Shown: positions 41,313-50,322 of the stretch, piece by piece
How positions within the stretch are numbered: the stretch's first letter is position 1
Layout: each line of letters starts with the position of its first letter
Source: Pedobacter psychrodurus
Lineage (GTDB): Bacteria; Bacteroidota; Bacteroidia; Sphingobacteriales; Sphingobacteriaceae
NCBI RefSeq assembly: GCF_004331735.1
Contig: NZ_SJSO01000025.1
Location: 1-64,000, forward strand
DNA length: 64,000 nucleotides
Direction: 5' to 3'
Program-made: the position numbers and the translations under genes
The notes under the pieces: generated by a model
The model's database searches: none
Told to the model about the DNA's origin: nothing
What the model saw: the letters and a program-made list of their open reading frames with translations, nothing else

Positions 41313-41848
41313 TCATTCCCGCGCAGGCCTATCGTGTAGACACATCTTTTGGTTTGGGTTTTTTATGCATTTTGCTAACCAACTTTAATAAAACACAGAT
41401 TTTGCCGAAGAACGCCGTCAATCCCAAGTGGCAGGAAAATCAAAAAAACAATTGCAGAATAGAACAAATATTACTACCAAACCTTAAACGCAGTGGTTTT
41501 GTGTTCATAAGCGCTGAGTGAAAACTTTCGTGAGAATTGAACACAAAACAAAGTGCTACTGTTTTTTTGATGAGCGTGGGTGGTGAGGAGCCACATTGCC
41601 GGATTGACAAAGCGCTTTGGGTACTTTGGCGCTCCAAAGTACCATGCCTCCGCGGCAAAGAGCGGAAAAAAAATCAACTTTGTGTTTAAACTATAGTTTT
41701 TGAGGAATCAGTATTATTTGATAGCAGGAAAGATGCTGAAATAAATCCGATAGCTATCGGATCAGCATGACGACCGCTTTAGGAATATACGCCTAAACCA
41801 AACACGGGCTAACAAAGATGTGTCCACACGATAGGCGCAGGCGGGAAT
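41313..41848. mobile_element. MITE-like dispersed repeat, copy 2
   Basis: Second copy of the element at 1-464. The left end CATTCCCGCGCAGGCCTATC continues as GTGTAGACACATCTTT. The right end AAAGATGTGTCCACACGATA is followed by GGCGCAGGCGGGAATC, so the inverted repeat is about 36 bases with a few mismatches. It is longer than copy 1 because it carries a palindrome (ATCCGATAGCTATCGGAT) near 41746-41763. It sits in the gene-free gap 41066-41920; open frames on both strands here are not genes. Confidence 0.78.
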
Positions 41849-41920
41849 CTTAAAGTGTGCGGTATTAAGATTCCCGTACGTGGTGTCAGATGTTACCATC
41901 TAACACCGATAAAATAAAGA

Positions 41921-42757
41921 TTAAAACAATTTACCTATTACGCGATAAGTAATATTTGTTCCATCTACTATTTCTTCATAATAAACATCATCGGGCGAAA
42001 CAAAATACTTTTCGTTTTTAATAGTTACCTCTCTGCAACCTTCTGGCAGTTGATTAATGATATCACCTATATTATGTGTATCAACCGGGCCATCAGTTGT
42101 GTTTAAAATACCGTCTTTTCCAGCAACCACATATACGGTTTTACCATCAGCATTTTCTTTCTGAGTATAATAAACGCCTTTATATTCGTAATAATCAACA
42201 CCGTTAATGGTAACCAGATTGGCATCCGACGGTAAATTCGGAACCTCAGCACCAACCGGTGGGGTTACCACTTCGTATTGACTATTGTTTTGCTGATAGA
42301 ACAATCCACCAGAGTAATAAAACTGGTTAGCACCATAATAAAACGGATAATATCCATAAGGCAAAACCCCAATCCTGAAGCCTAAAAACGGTCTGTAAAA
42401 ATTATAATAGCTATAATATGGCCTGTAATAAGATCTTCCATATCCCGGGCGATAACCATAACCTGGCCTACCATAACCTGCACCTGGACGATAACCTGGC
42501 CTGTTATAACTGTAATTGGGTCTTGGAGGGCGACCTCCGTTGCTAGGCGCATAACTACCTCTACTTGGCGCATGCATAGATGGTTGTCTGGAAATAGAAC
42601 CACCACCCCTAGATGGGCTTATCGAACCAGATCTACCACCTCCAGAAGAACCTCCACTCCTACTTGGTCGCTGTGCCGAAACAGTCTCAATACTCAAAGT
42701 TGCTATCATCGCTGCTGCAGCGAAAACAACCAATCCTTTATTTAATAACCTATTCAT
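41921..42757 (-). CDS. DUF6515 family exported protein
   Basis: 278 aa with a signal peptide (ends ETVSAQ). Residues about 30-75 are Arg/Gly/Ser-rich and about 75-140 a Tyr/Pro/Gly-rich low-complexity stretch with GYGRPGYGYRPGYGRSYY-like repeats. Then comes a short hydrophobic FRIGVLPYGYYPFYYG. The C-terminal half carries repeated small units (VTINGVDYYEYKGVYYTQ; VTIKNEKYFVSPDDVYYEE), the DUF6515 signature. Likely a cell-envelope or matrix protein; function unknown. The flanking repeat copy is just downstream. Confidence 0.82.
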   Translation of the reverse strand: MNRLLNKGLVVFAAAAMIATLSIETVSAQRPSRSGGSSGGGRSGSISPSRGGGSISRQPSMHAPSRGSYAPSNGGRPPRPNYSYNRPGYRPGAGYGRPGYGYRPGYGRSYYRPYYSYYNFYRPFLGFRIGVLPYGYYPFYYGANQFYYSGGLFYQQNNSQYEVVTPPVGAEVPNLPSDANLVTINGVDYYEYKGVYYTQKENADGKTVYVVAGKDGILNTTDGPVDTHNIGDIINQLPEGCREVTIKNEKYFVSPDDVYYEEIVDGTNITYRVIGKLF

Positions 42758-42985
42758 TATTTTGTGTTTATTTCGATTATATATATGACGGTGAAAACGC
42801 TTAAAAGATTATCCCTTAACAATATTTAACCAAATTTTGATAAAGTGATGACGAACAGAGGATTTAATGGCAAAGCACATCATGCTTCCATGATTACCTC
42901 TATACTAACAAACCTTTTACGGGCTATTTTTTCTAATCAATCGTTAATCACCTATATTTAAATTTTATTCCTAAAACTAGCTTAA

Positions 42986-44857
42986 ATGAACCTTATAAGA
43001 ATTTTCAGTCTTTTATTTTGTCTGTTTGTTTCTAATGAATTAATAGCCCAGCAAATCGATTCGGCATATGTTAGAGAAAATTACACCAAAATCGAACGCC
43101 AAATCCCTATGCGCGACGGGGTTAAACTATTCACTTCCATTTATGTACCCAAAAATCAAACCAAAAAATATCCGTTTTTAATTAACCGTACGCCTTATAC
43201 CGTTGCGCCTTATGGAGAAGATAAATATAAACTAAGCTTAGGTAATTTTCCGGCGATGATGCGCGAAGGATTTATTTTTGTATATCAAGATGTAAGGGGC
43301 CGATGGATGAGCGAGGGCACTTTTGCCGATATCCGTCCCCAACTGGTTGGAAAAAAGTCTAAAACCGCTATTGATGAGAGCACCGATACCTACGATACCA
43401 TCGATTGGTTGGTTAAAAATGTAAAAGGCAACAATGGAAATGCCGGTATTTATGGCATTTCGTACCCTGGTTTTTATTCTACCACTTCATTGCCAAATGC
43501 ACATCCCGCTTTAAAAGCCGTTTCGCCTCAGGCACCCGTTACCGACTGGTTTATGGGCGATGATTTCCATCATCGTGGTACATTGTTCCTAATGGATGCA
43601 TTCAGTTTTATGGGCAGCTTTGGTGTTCCAAGGCCTAAACCGATTACACCAGATAAAGGACCTAAAGGTTTTCAGTTCCCTATTCAGGATAATTACCGCT
43701 TCTATTTAGAGGCTGGATCGGTTAAAAATTTAAAGGACAGGTATTTTGCCGACAGCATTAAATTTTGGAATGATTTATTTAAACATCCGAATTTAGATAC
43801 CTTCTGGAAAGCACGTTTAATTACCCCACATTTAACCAATGTAAAACCTGCGGTGATGGTGGTGGGTGGCTTTTTTGATGCAGAAGATGCCTATGGAACT
43901 TTTGATACTTACAAAGCAATTGAGCAACAGAATCCTGGTGCCAATAATATCCTGGTTGCAGGTCCTTGGTTTCATGGCGGCTGGGTACGCAGTGATGGTT
44001 CTTATTTTGGTGATATTCCCTTCGGCAAAACCACCAGTATTGATTACCAACAACAATACGAGCTTCCTTTCTTTAAACATTATTTAAAAGGTGAAGGAGA
44101 TTTTAATGCTGCAGAAGCCAATATTTTTGTTACTGGAAGCAACGAATGGAAAAAGTTCAAAACATGGCCGCCACAAGAAGTAGAAAACAAAAACCTGTAT
44201 TTACAACCCAATGGAAAACTCAGTTTCGAAAAAGTGGGCAGAACCGATAGCTGGGATGAATATGTGAGCGACCCGAATAATCCGGTTCCTTACCAGGATG
44301 GCATCCAAGCCAAACGTACACGCGAATATATGATCGATGATCAGCGTTTTGCTGCCCGCCGTCCGGATGTAAAAACTTATCAAACTGATGCTTTAACAGA
44401 AGACATTACCCTAACTGGCCCTGTTTTAGCCAACTTAGTGGTTTCTACTACCGGAACAGATGCCGATTATGTAGTTAAACTGATTGATGTTTATCCTGAA
44501 GATGCACCCAATCCAGAACCTAACCCTAAAAACCTACTAATGGGTGGTTACGAAATGCTGGTGCGAGGAGAAATTATGCGTGGAAAATACCGCAACAGTT
44601 TCGAAAAACCCGAGCCCTTTGTTCCTGGCGCCATTACCAAAGTAAATTACCCATTGCCAGATGTAGCGCATACCTTCAAAAAAGGACATAAAATTATGAT
44701 CCAGATTCAAAACTCATGGTTCCCCTTAGCCGATCGCAATCCGCAGAAATTTATGGATATCTATCAGGCAGAACCGCAGGATTTCCAGAAAGCTACGCAT
44801 AAGATTTATCATGATGTAAACAACAGCTCGTTTATTACGGTATCAGTGTTGAAGTAA
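42986..44857 (+). CDS. CocE/NonD family hydrolase, first paralogue
   Basis: 623-aa exported serine hydrolase (signal peptide ending ELIAQQ). The peptidase_S15 fold is clear: IPMRDGVKLFTSIYVPKNQ, FVYQDVRGRWMSEG, and the nucleophile elbow GISYPGFYS (about 155). Acid/base partners lie near GGFFDAEDAYG and GPWFHGGW. The C-terminal jelly-roll X-Pro domain starts about residue 400 (SDPNNPVPYQDG, DVYPEDAPNPEPN, HKIMIQIQNSWFPLADRN). Family members hydrolyse X-Pro peptides, amides or acyl esters. A close paralogue follows after 197 bases. Confidence 0.9.
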   Translation: MNLIRIFSLLFCLFVSNELIAQQIDSAYVRENYTKIERQIPMRDGVKLFTSIYVPKNQTKKYPFLINRTPYTVAPYGEDKYKLSLGNFPAMMREGFIFVYQDVRGRWMSEGTFADIRPQLVGKKSKTAIDESTDTYDTIDWLVKNVKGNNGNAGIYGISYPGFYSTTSLPNAHPALKAVSPQAPVTDWFMGDDFHHRGTLFLMDAFSFMGSFGVPRPKPITPDKGPKGFQFPIQDNYRFYLEAGSVKNLKDRYFADSIKFWNDLFKHPNLDTFWKARLITPHLTNVKPAVMVVGGFFDAEDAYGTFDTYKAIEQQNPGANNILVAGPWFHGGWVRSDGSYFGDIPFGKTTSIDYQQQYELPFFKHYLKGEGDFNAAEANIFVTGSNEWKKFKTWPPQEVENKNLYLQPNGKLSFEKVGRTDSWDEYVSDPNNPVPYQDGIQAKRTREYMIDDQRFAARRPDVKTYQTDALTEDITLTGPVLANLVVSTTGTDADYVVKLIDVYPEDAPNPEPNPKNLLMGGYEMLVRGEIMRGKYRNSFEKPEPFVPGAITKVNYPLPDVAHTFKKGHKIMIQIQNSWFPLADRNPQKFMDIYQAEPQDFQKATHKIYHDVNNSSFITVSVLK

Positions 44858-44885
44858 AATATTGGGCTCTTAATCCCGCGGTTCG

Positions 44886-45024
44886 TCATTCCCAATCAAC
44901 CCGATAGCTATCGGGTTGATTGGGAATCTTAAAGCATTACGATTCTCGCCTGCGCGGGAATGACGACTGAGTTTAAAATAAATGGCAAATAACTGCAGCC
45001 TTGGTTCGTGTCACCACAAACCAA
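44886..45024. repeat. Intergenic palindromes between the two CocE genes
   Basis: Contains ATTCCCAATCAACCCGATAG paired with CTATCGGGTTGATTGGGAAT, then a CGCCTGCGCGGGAATGACG half repeat, and at 45001-45024 the second copy of the 22-base palindrome (TTGGTTCGTG ... CACAAACCAA). Confidence 0.65.
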
Positions 45025-45054
45025 ACACATGAATAACTAACTTACTATAATAAA

Positions 45055-46920
45055 ATGAAATACTTTAAACTCATCATCATCCTGCTTTCAGCATCCTCTG
45101 CCTTTGCGCAAAGCGATTCAGGATATCCAAAAGCCAATTACACCAAAAAAGAAGTTTATATCCCTATGCGCGATGGCACTAAACTCTTTACTGCCATTTA
45201 CACTCCAAAAGACGCAACCAAGGATAAAAAGTATCCGATGATGATGCAGCGTACCTGTTATAGCGTTGCCCCCTATGGCGAAGATAAATTCCCTGCAAAA
45301 TTAGGCCCGTCAGAATTGATGATGAAAGAGGGTTATATCATGGTGTATCAGGATGTACGTGGCCGATGGAAAAGCGAAGGTACCTGGACCAACATGACGC
45401 CAGTTATCGACAATAAAAAAAGCAAGAAAGATGTTGATGAAGGTTCCGATACTTATGATACCATCGATTGGTTGGTTAAAAACGTGACCAATAACAATGG
45501 CAAAGTTGGCCAGTGGGGAATTTCTTATCCGGGCTTTTATACTGCTGCAGGAATTTTAAGCAATCACCCTGCTTTAAAAGCCTCATCGCCACAAGCGCCA
45601 ATTTCAGATTTCTTTTTTGATGATTTCCACCACAACGGATCATTTTTACAGAGTTATTTCATGACTTTTCCGGTATTTGGCGTGCAGAAAACCGATACTA
45701 CCGCTAAAGCTTGGTACAACAACCAGTTAATCCTTCCAAAAACGAAAGATGGTTATCAGTTTGCTTTAGATTTAGGTCCTTTAAGCAATGCCGACAAATA
45801 TTACAAGGACAATTTCTTCTGGCAAGAAACCGTTAACCACCCAAACTACGATGAGTTTTGGCAAAAACGTGGATTATTAAAACATTATAATACTGTTAAA
45901 CCCGCAGTGATGGTGGTTGGTGGATGGTATGATGCTGAAGATCTATCGGGCCCGTTAAACATTTATAAAACCATCGAAAAGAAAAACCCTAATGCTTACA
46001 ACACGATTGTGATGGGACCATTTGGGCATGGAAGATGGAGCCGCGAAACTGGCCATACCATGCATAGCAACGTGTATTTCGGAGATAGCATTGCTACCTT
46101 CTACCAGAAAGAAATTGAAGCTAAATTCTTTAATCACTTTTTAAAAGGCAATGGCGATAAAAACTCTGGCTTGCCTGAAGCCTATATGTTCGATACCGGT
46201 AAAAAACAATGGGAAACTTTTGCTAACTGGCCAACAGAAAAGGCGACTAAACAAAAATTATATCTGGGTGCCGATGGTAAACTCAGCATGACTGCGCCTG
46301 GTGCAGCAGGTTCTGTAAACTATATCAGCGATCCGGCAAAACCAGTTCCATATACCGAAGATTTAACCACAACATTGGGCTTTACGCCACACAATTATAT
46401 GAGCGAAGACCAACGCTTTGCGGGTAGAAGACCAGATGTGTTGGTGTATCAAACCGATGTATTGGATAACGATATTACCTTAGGTGGAGAAATAATGTCG
46501 CATCTTAAAATTTCAACTACGGGTACCGATGCAGATTTTATCGTAAAACTGATCGATGTTTATCCGGCCGATGAGCCTAACAACCCTTACATGCCAAACA
46601 AGAATATCATTTTGAGCAATTACTGGCAAATGGTACGTTCGGAAGTTATGCCGGCCCGTTTCCGAAACAGCTTTGAAAAACCAGAGGCTTTGGTGGCAAA
46701 TCAAAAAACGGACGTGAACTTTCAATTGCAGGATATATTACACACTTTTAAAAAAGGACACCGGATTATGATCCAGGTGCAGAGCACAGCATTCCCTCTA
46801 TTTGCGCGTAACCCACAAAAATTTGTAGAGAATCCTTATAAAGCAACGGAAGCTGATTATATTAAAGCTACACAAACTGTATTTAACGATAGTTTTATCG
46901 AAGTTGATTTGATAAAATAA
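45055..46920 (+). CDS. CocE/NonD family hydrolase, second paralogue
   Basis: 621-aa exported hydrolase (signal peptide ending SAFAQ) similar along its whole length to the preceding gene. Shared features are IPMRDGTKLFTAIYTPKD, VYQDVRGRWKSEGTW, the nucleophile motif GISYPGFYTAAG, GGWYDAEDLSGP, GPFGHGRWSRE and the C-terminal HRIMIQVQSTAFPLFARNPQ. It arose by tandem duplication; intergenic repeats between the two argue for separate transcription. Probably an exported peptidase or acylase. Confidence 0.9.
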   Translation: MKYFKLIIILLSASSAFAQSDSGYPKANYTKKEVYIPMRDGTKLFTAIYTPKDATKDKKYPMMMQRTCYSVAPYGEDKFPAKLGPSELMMKEGYIMVYQDVRGRWKSEGTWTNMTPVIDNKKSKKDVDEGSDTYDTIDWLVKNVTNNNGKVGQWGISYPGFYTAAGILSNHPALKASSPQAPISDFFFDDFHHNGSFLQSYFMTFPVFGVQKTDTTAKAWYNNQLILPKTKDGYQFALDLGPLSNADKYYKDNFFWQETVNHPNYDEFWQKRGLLKHYNTVKPAVMVVGGWYDAEDLSGPLNIYKTIEKKNPNAYNTIVMGPFGHGRWSRETGHTMHSNVYFGDSIATFYQKEIEAKFFNHFLKGNGDKNSGLPEAYMFDTGKKQWETFANWPTEKATKQKLYLGADGKLSMTAPGAAGSVNYISDPAKPVPYTEDLTTTLGFTPHNYMSEDQRFAGRRPDVLVYQTDVLDNDITLGGEIMSHLKISTTGTDADFIVKLIDVYPADEPNNPYMPNKNIILSNYWQMVRSEVMPARFRNSFEKPEALVANQKTDVNFQLQDILHTFKKGHRIMIQVQSTAFPLFARNPQKFVENPYKATEADYIKATQTVFNDSFIEVDLIK

Positions 46921-46995
46921 TTTGATAAGCTCACGCTTGTTTCTAACGAGTGTGCAATTGTCAATCGTTTTTAACGATTCACAAAAACATAACAA

Positions 46996-47040
46996 ATGAA
47001 AAAATTACTATCTGCCTCGGTCCGTGTCCTCACGAACCGA
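46996..47040 (+). repeat. Duplicated gene-start fragment and 22-base palindrome, copy 3
   Basis: ATGAAAAAATTACTATCT at 46996 nearly repeats the first bases of the real M1 gene start at 47067 (ATGAAAAAGTTACTATTC). It is followed at 47017-47040 by the palindrome TCGGTCCGTG ... CACGAACCGA. A 24-codon open frame results but it is not a credible gene. Confidence 0.55.
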
Positions 47041-47066
47041 AAGCAATGGTTAAACAATAAAAATAA

Positions 47067-48719
47067 ATGAAAAAGTTACTATTCATTCTTGCTACTACCC
47101 TCAGCATTTCAGCTACACAGGCACAAATGCTCGGCAAAAACCAGGTAAACTCAAGAGCCGATAGCCTCCGGGGCACACTTACCCCATTACGTACTTGTTA
47201 CGATATCAATTATTACCACTTGGATGTGAAAATAGATATCGACCAAAAATCTGTTAGCGGAAGTAATGAATTTGCTTTCACAGCCACACAAGATTTCACT
47301 AAACTCCAGTTCGATCTTTTTGATAACCTTAAAGTAGAAAAGGTGGTATATAAAGGTGTCGATTTACCTTTTACCCGAGAATATAATGCTGTTTTTATAA
47401 CCTTTCCTAAAGCAGTTAAAAAAGGAAGCAAAGATAAATTCACTGTTTTCTATTCAGGCAATCCTACGGTGGCTAAAACACCACCTTGGGATGGTGGTTT
47501 TATCTTCAAAAAAGATGAAGCAGGTAATCCATTTGTGTCGGTGGCTTGCCAAGGACTTGGAGCAAGTGTATGGTGGCCAAATAAAGATCACCAAAGCGAT
47601 GAGGTAGATAGTATGTTAATCAGCATCACTATACCCAAAACATTGCAGGAAATATCTAACGGAAGATTGAGAAATACGGTTGATAAAGCTGATGGTTACA
47701 AACAATACAATTGGTTTGTAGGCAATCCCATTAATAATTATGATGTAACCTTTTACATCGGCAAATATGCGCATTGGCAAGATAGCTATGATGGCGAAGA
47801 CGGAAAACTGAGTATCGATTATTGGGCATTACAAACCGATAGTGCCAAAGCCCGCCCACATTGGGATGCCGATGTTAAGCCCATGCTAAAATGTTTCGAA
47901 TATTGGTTTGGCCCCTACCCATGGTACAAAGATGGCTACAAACTGGTTCAGGCGCCACATTTAGGCATGGAACACCAGAGTGCCGTAGCCTATGGCAATC
48001 AGTTTAAGCCAGGTTATTTAGGTAAAGATTTGAGCGGTACCGGCCATGGCTTAAAATGGGATTTCATCACCATCCACGAGAGCGGCCACGAATGGTTCGG
48101 CAACAGCATCACCTCAAAAGATATTGCCGATATGTGGATCCATGAAGCCTTTACCAATTATTCTGAAGTATTGTTTACCGAATGTACAGAGAATAAAGCG
48201 GCCGCAGATGAATATGTAATCGGATTACAGAAAATTATCCAAAACGATATACCGGTAATTGGCCCTTACGGTGTAAACAAAGAAGGCTCCGGCGATATGT
48301 ATCCAAAAGGGGCAAACCTGATCAGCACCATCCGCCAGCTGATCAATAACGATGAAAAATTCAGACAGATCTTGCGCGGATTGGGTAAAACATTCTATCA
48401 CAAAACCGTAACCACCGCCGAAATCGAAAATTACATAGCCAAACAAAGCGGACTTAAATTGAATAAAGTTTTCGATCAGTATTTACGTTATACCAAAATT
48501 CCTGTTTTAGAATATAAAATCAACAATGGTACTTTATCTTACCGTTGGGTAACCGATGTTAAGGGTTTTGACATGCCTGTACGTGTAATATTAAAAACAG
48601 ATGCTTACACCTTGATTAAACCTACAAACGATTGGAAAACCATCAAGGTAGATACCAGCATAAATGCAGATAACTTTAAACACGATCCGTTGTTTTATGT
48701 TAACCTTAAAAAAGGATAA
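47067..48719 (+). CDS. M1 family metallopeptidase (aminopeptidase-like)
   Basis: 550-aa exported zinc peptidase (signal peptide ends ATQAQ). The N-terminal domain has YDINYYHLDVKIDIDQKSVS and the substrate loop GLGASVWWPNKDHQSDEVDS. The catalytic domain shows LGMEHQSAVAYG in place of GxMEN, and zinc motif HESGHEWFGN plus, after 18 residues, IHEAFTNYSE. It lacks the long C-terminal domain of PepN, like many Bacteroidetes M1 proteins. With the two CocE genes it forms a run of exported peptide-degrading enzymes. Confidence 0.93.
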   Translation: MKKLLFILATTLSISATQAQMLGKNQVNSRADSLRGTLTPLRTCYDINYYHLDVKIDIDQKSVSGSNEFAFTATQDFTKLQFDLFDNLKVEKVVYKGVDLPFTREYNAVFITFPKAVKKGSKDKFTVFYSGNPTVAKTPPWDGGFIFKKDEAGNPFVSVACQGLGASVWWPNKDHQSDEVDSMLISITIPKTLQEISNGRLRNTVDKADGYKQYNWFVGNPINNYDVTFYIGKYAHWQDSYDGEDGKLSIDYWALQTDSAKARPHWDADVKPMLKCFEYWFGPYPWYKDGYKLVQAPHLGMEHQSAVAYGNQFKPGYLGKDLSGTGHGLKWDFITIHESGHEWFGNSITSKDIADMWIHEAFTNYSEVLFTECTENKAAADEYVIGLQKIIQNDIPVIGPYGVNKEGSGDMYPKGANLISTIRQLINNDEKFRQILRGLGKTFYHKTVTTAEIENYIAKQSGLKLNKVFDQYLRYTKIPVLEYKINNGTLSYRWVTDVKGFDMPVRVILKTDAYTLIKPTNDWKTIKVDTSINADNFKHDPLFYVNLKKG

Positions 48720-48731
48720 TTTGATCTGCAG

Positions 48732-48762
48732 AGAAGTCAAGTTTCAAAAACTTGACTTCTCT
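48732..48762 (+). terminator. Hairpin after the M1 peptidase gene
   Basis: AGAAGTCAAGTTT and AACTTGACTTCT enclose CAAA (12-bp stem), 12 bases after the stop, but the T-run is weak (CTTAATT). It may end transcription or stabilise the RNA. Confidence 0.6.
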
Positions 48763-48936
48763 TAATTGCCCAAAAAGGCCATCAGTAATGCCAAATTTGC
48801 AAGTCGCTATAGAGGGGAATTCTTGTCATCCTGAGAAGAGTGTATATATAAATTTTCACTTTATGCAACTTTTCGGTAAAACGATCGTCTTATAAGAAAA
48901 GCTCATTATTCATCTAAAAAAATAAAATCTATACCC

Positions 48937-49668
48937 ATGAAAAAAGTATTTGCCATATTATTAGCATCCCTAACATTAACCTCTAGTATTAATGTAATTG
49001 CAAAAGATCAAACACACATCAAGTCATCAAAATACAATAGTGATGAAAGAGATGTAGCCAACTTTACCTCAGTTGCGGGTGCAGGCCCAATCAATATTGT
49101 AATCACATTAGGTTCAAAAGCAAGTTGCCGTTTAGAAGGCGATGCTGATGCCATTGCTTCCATTGTAACCGAAGTAAAAGGAAATGCACTCATTATCCGC
49201 CCGGAAACTAGTATTACCAGCTGGTCTAGAAAATACGAAGACAAAAAAATAACCGCTTACGTTACTGTACTTTCGCTAAAAAGCTTAACCATGAATGGAT
49301 CTGGAGCAATGACGGTAAATGGCAAAGTTAGTGCAGGCGATTTCGCAACCGTTTTAAGCGGCTCTGGTAGCATAAAAGTAAATGCCGATGTTGACGATTT
49401 TAGCGGCGTAATTAGCGGATCAGGATCAATCAACATCAATGGCAATGCAGATCATGCTAAAGTAGTGATCAGCAGTTCGGGTACTTTCGGTGGAAAATCT
49501 TTTGCAGTAAAAACCTTATCTACAACCATCAGCGGATCGGGAACAGTAAACATTGCGGTAGATGAAAGCATTAGAGCAGTAATCAGTGGATCAGGAAGTG
49601 TAAATTACTCTGGTAACGCATCTGTAGAGAAAACCATTGTTGGCTCAGGAAGAGTAAGGAAAATATAG
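48937..49668 (+). CDS. Head-GIN domain protein (DUF2807)
   Basis: 243 aa with a signal peptide. The mature protein is a right-handed beta-solenoid of the head-GIN type: FTSVAGAGPINIVITLGSKA is the defining start, and short repeats SGSGSIKVNAD, SGSGSININGN, SGSGTVNIAVD, SGSGSVNYSGN mark successive coils. It ends AsnAla...VGSGRVRKI. Periplasmic or surface; function unknown. Followed by a terminator. Confidence 0.87.
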   Translation: MKKVFAILLASLTLTSSINVIAKDQTHIKSSKYNSDERDVANFTSVAGAGPINIVITLGSKASCRLEGDADAIASIVTEVKGNALIIRPETSITSWSRKYEDKKITAYVTVLSLKSLTMNGSGAMTVNGKVSAGDFATVLSGSGSIKVNADVDDFSGVISGSGSININGNADHAKVVISSSGTFGGKSFAVKTLSTTISGSGTVNIAVDESIRAVISGSGSVNYSGNASVEKTIVGSGRVRKI

Positions 49669-49690
49669 TAAATCAATATTTATTAAATGA

Positions 49691-49720
49691 AACGTCTCGG
49701 AGAAATTCGGGGCGTTTTTT
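49691..49720 (+). terminator. Intrinsic terminator of the head-GIN gene
   Basis: AACGTCTCG pairs with CGGGGCGTT (three G-U pairs), followed by TTTTTTG, 22 bases after the stop. Confidence 0.8.
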
Positions 49721-49800
49721 GTTTATTGTTATCTGGCTTTTCAGCTTTAAACATTTATATTCGTTTATAAACATTTTAAATAATTCCTTAAAATTTATCT

Positions 49801-50247
49801 ATGCTTACCGAAACCTTAAAAACACTTTTCAACCGAGATTTAAGCAAGTTGAAATCAGAAATCGGGTCGTATGAAAACGAAGCGAGCCTATGGGTTATAA
49901 ATAAAAGCATAGCAAACTCAGCAGGTAATCTCTGCCTGCATTTAATCGGAAACTTAAACACTTACATTGGCGCAACTTTGTGCGACAGTAATTATACCCG
50001 AAACCGCGAATTGGAGTTTTCATTAAAAGGCATCCCAAAGCAGGAGCTCATCAAAATGATCGAAGAAACCACCACTACCGTTAGCGAAACGCTCGATAAA
50101 ATAACCGATGAACAACTCAATAGCGAATACCCTATGCTGGTATTTCAGGAGAAAACATCAACCGAATTTTTCTTGGTTCACCTTACTACACATTTAACTT
50201 ACCATTTAGGGCAGATCAACTACCATAGAAGACTATTGGATGCTTAA
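49801..50247 (+). CDS. DinB-like / DUF1572 family protein
   Basis: 148-aa four-helix-bundle protein. The metal-site histidines typical of DinB-like folds appear in CLHLIGNLNTYIGATL (about 55) and in the late HLTTHLTYHLGQINYHRRLL (about 123-142). It resembles DUF1572, often linked to bacillithiol- or mycothiol-dependent transferase folds. Substrate unknown. Monocistronic. Confidence 0.82.
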   Translation: MLTETLKTLFNRDLSKLKSEIGSYENEASLWVINKSIANSAGNLCLHLIGNLNTYIGATLCDSNYTRNRELEFSLKGIPKQELIKMIEETTTTVSETLDKITDEQLNSEYPMLVFQEKTSTEFFLVHLTTHLTYHLGQINYHRRLLDA

Positions 50248-50255
50248 TTTATTCT

Positions 50256-50305
50256 CGTCATTGCGAACAGAAGCATGGGACTGTGCGCAAGAGTGAAGCA
50301 ATCTT
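50256..50305. repeat. Half palindrome of the GTCATTGCGA type
   Basis: CGTCATTGCGAACAGAAGC is followed by GTGAAGCAATCTTTTTAG. Same words as 5890-5984 and 60153-60226. Confidence 0.5.
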
Positions 50306-50322
50306 TTTAGTAAAATACATGA

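Noticed and set aside
41138..41521. 127-aa open frame and two minus-strand frames in the second repeat copy
   Set aside because: Same reason; they cross the inverted end of the element and contain no known domain.
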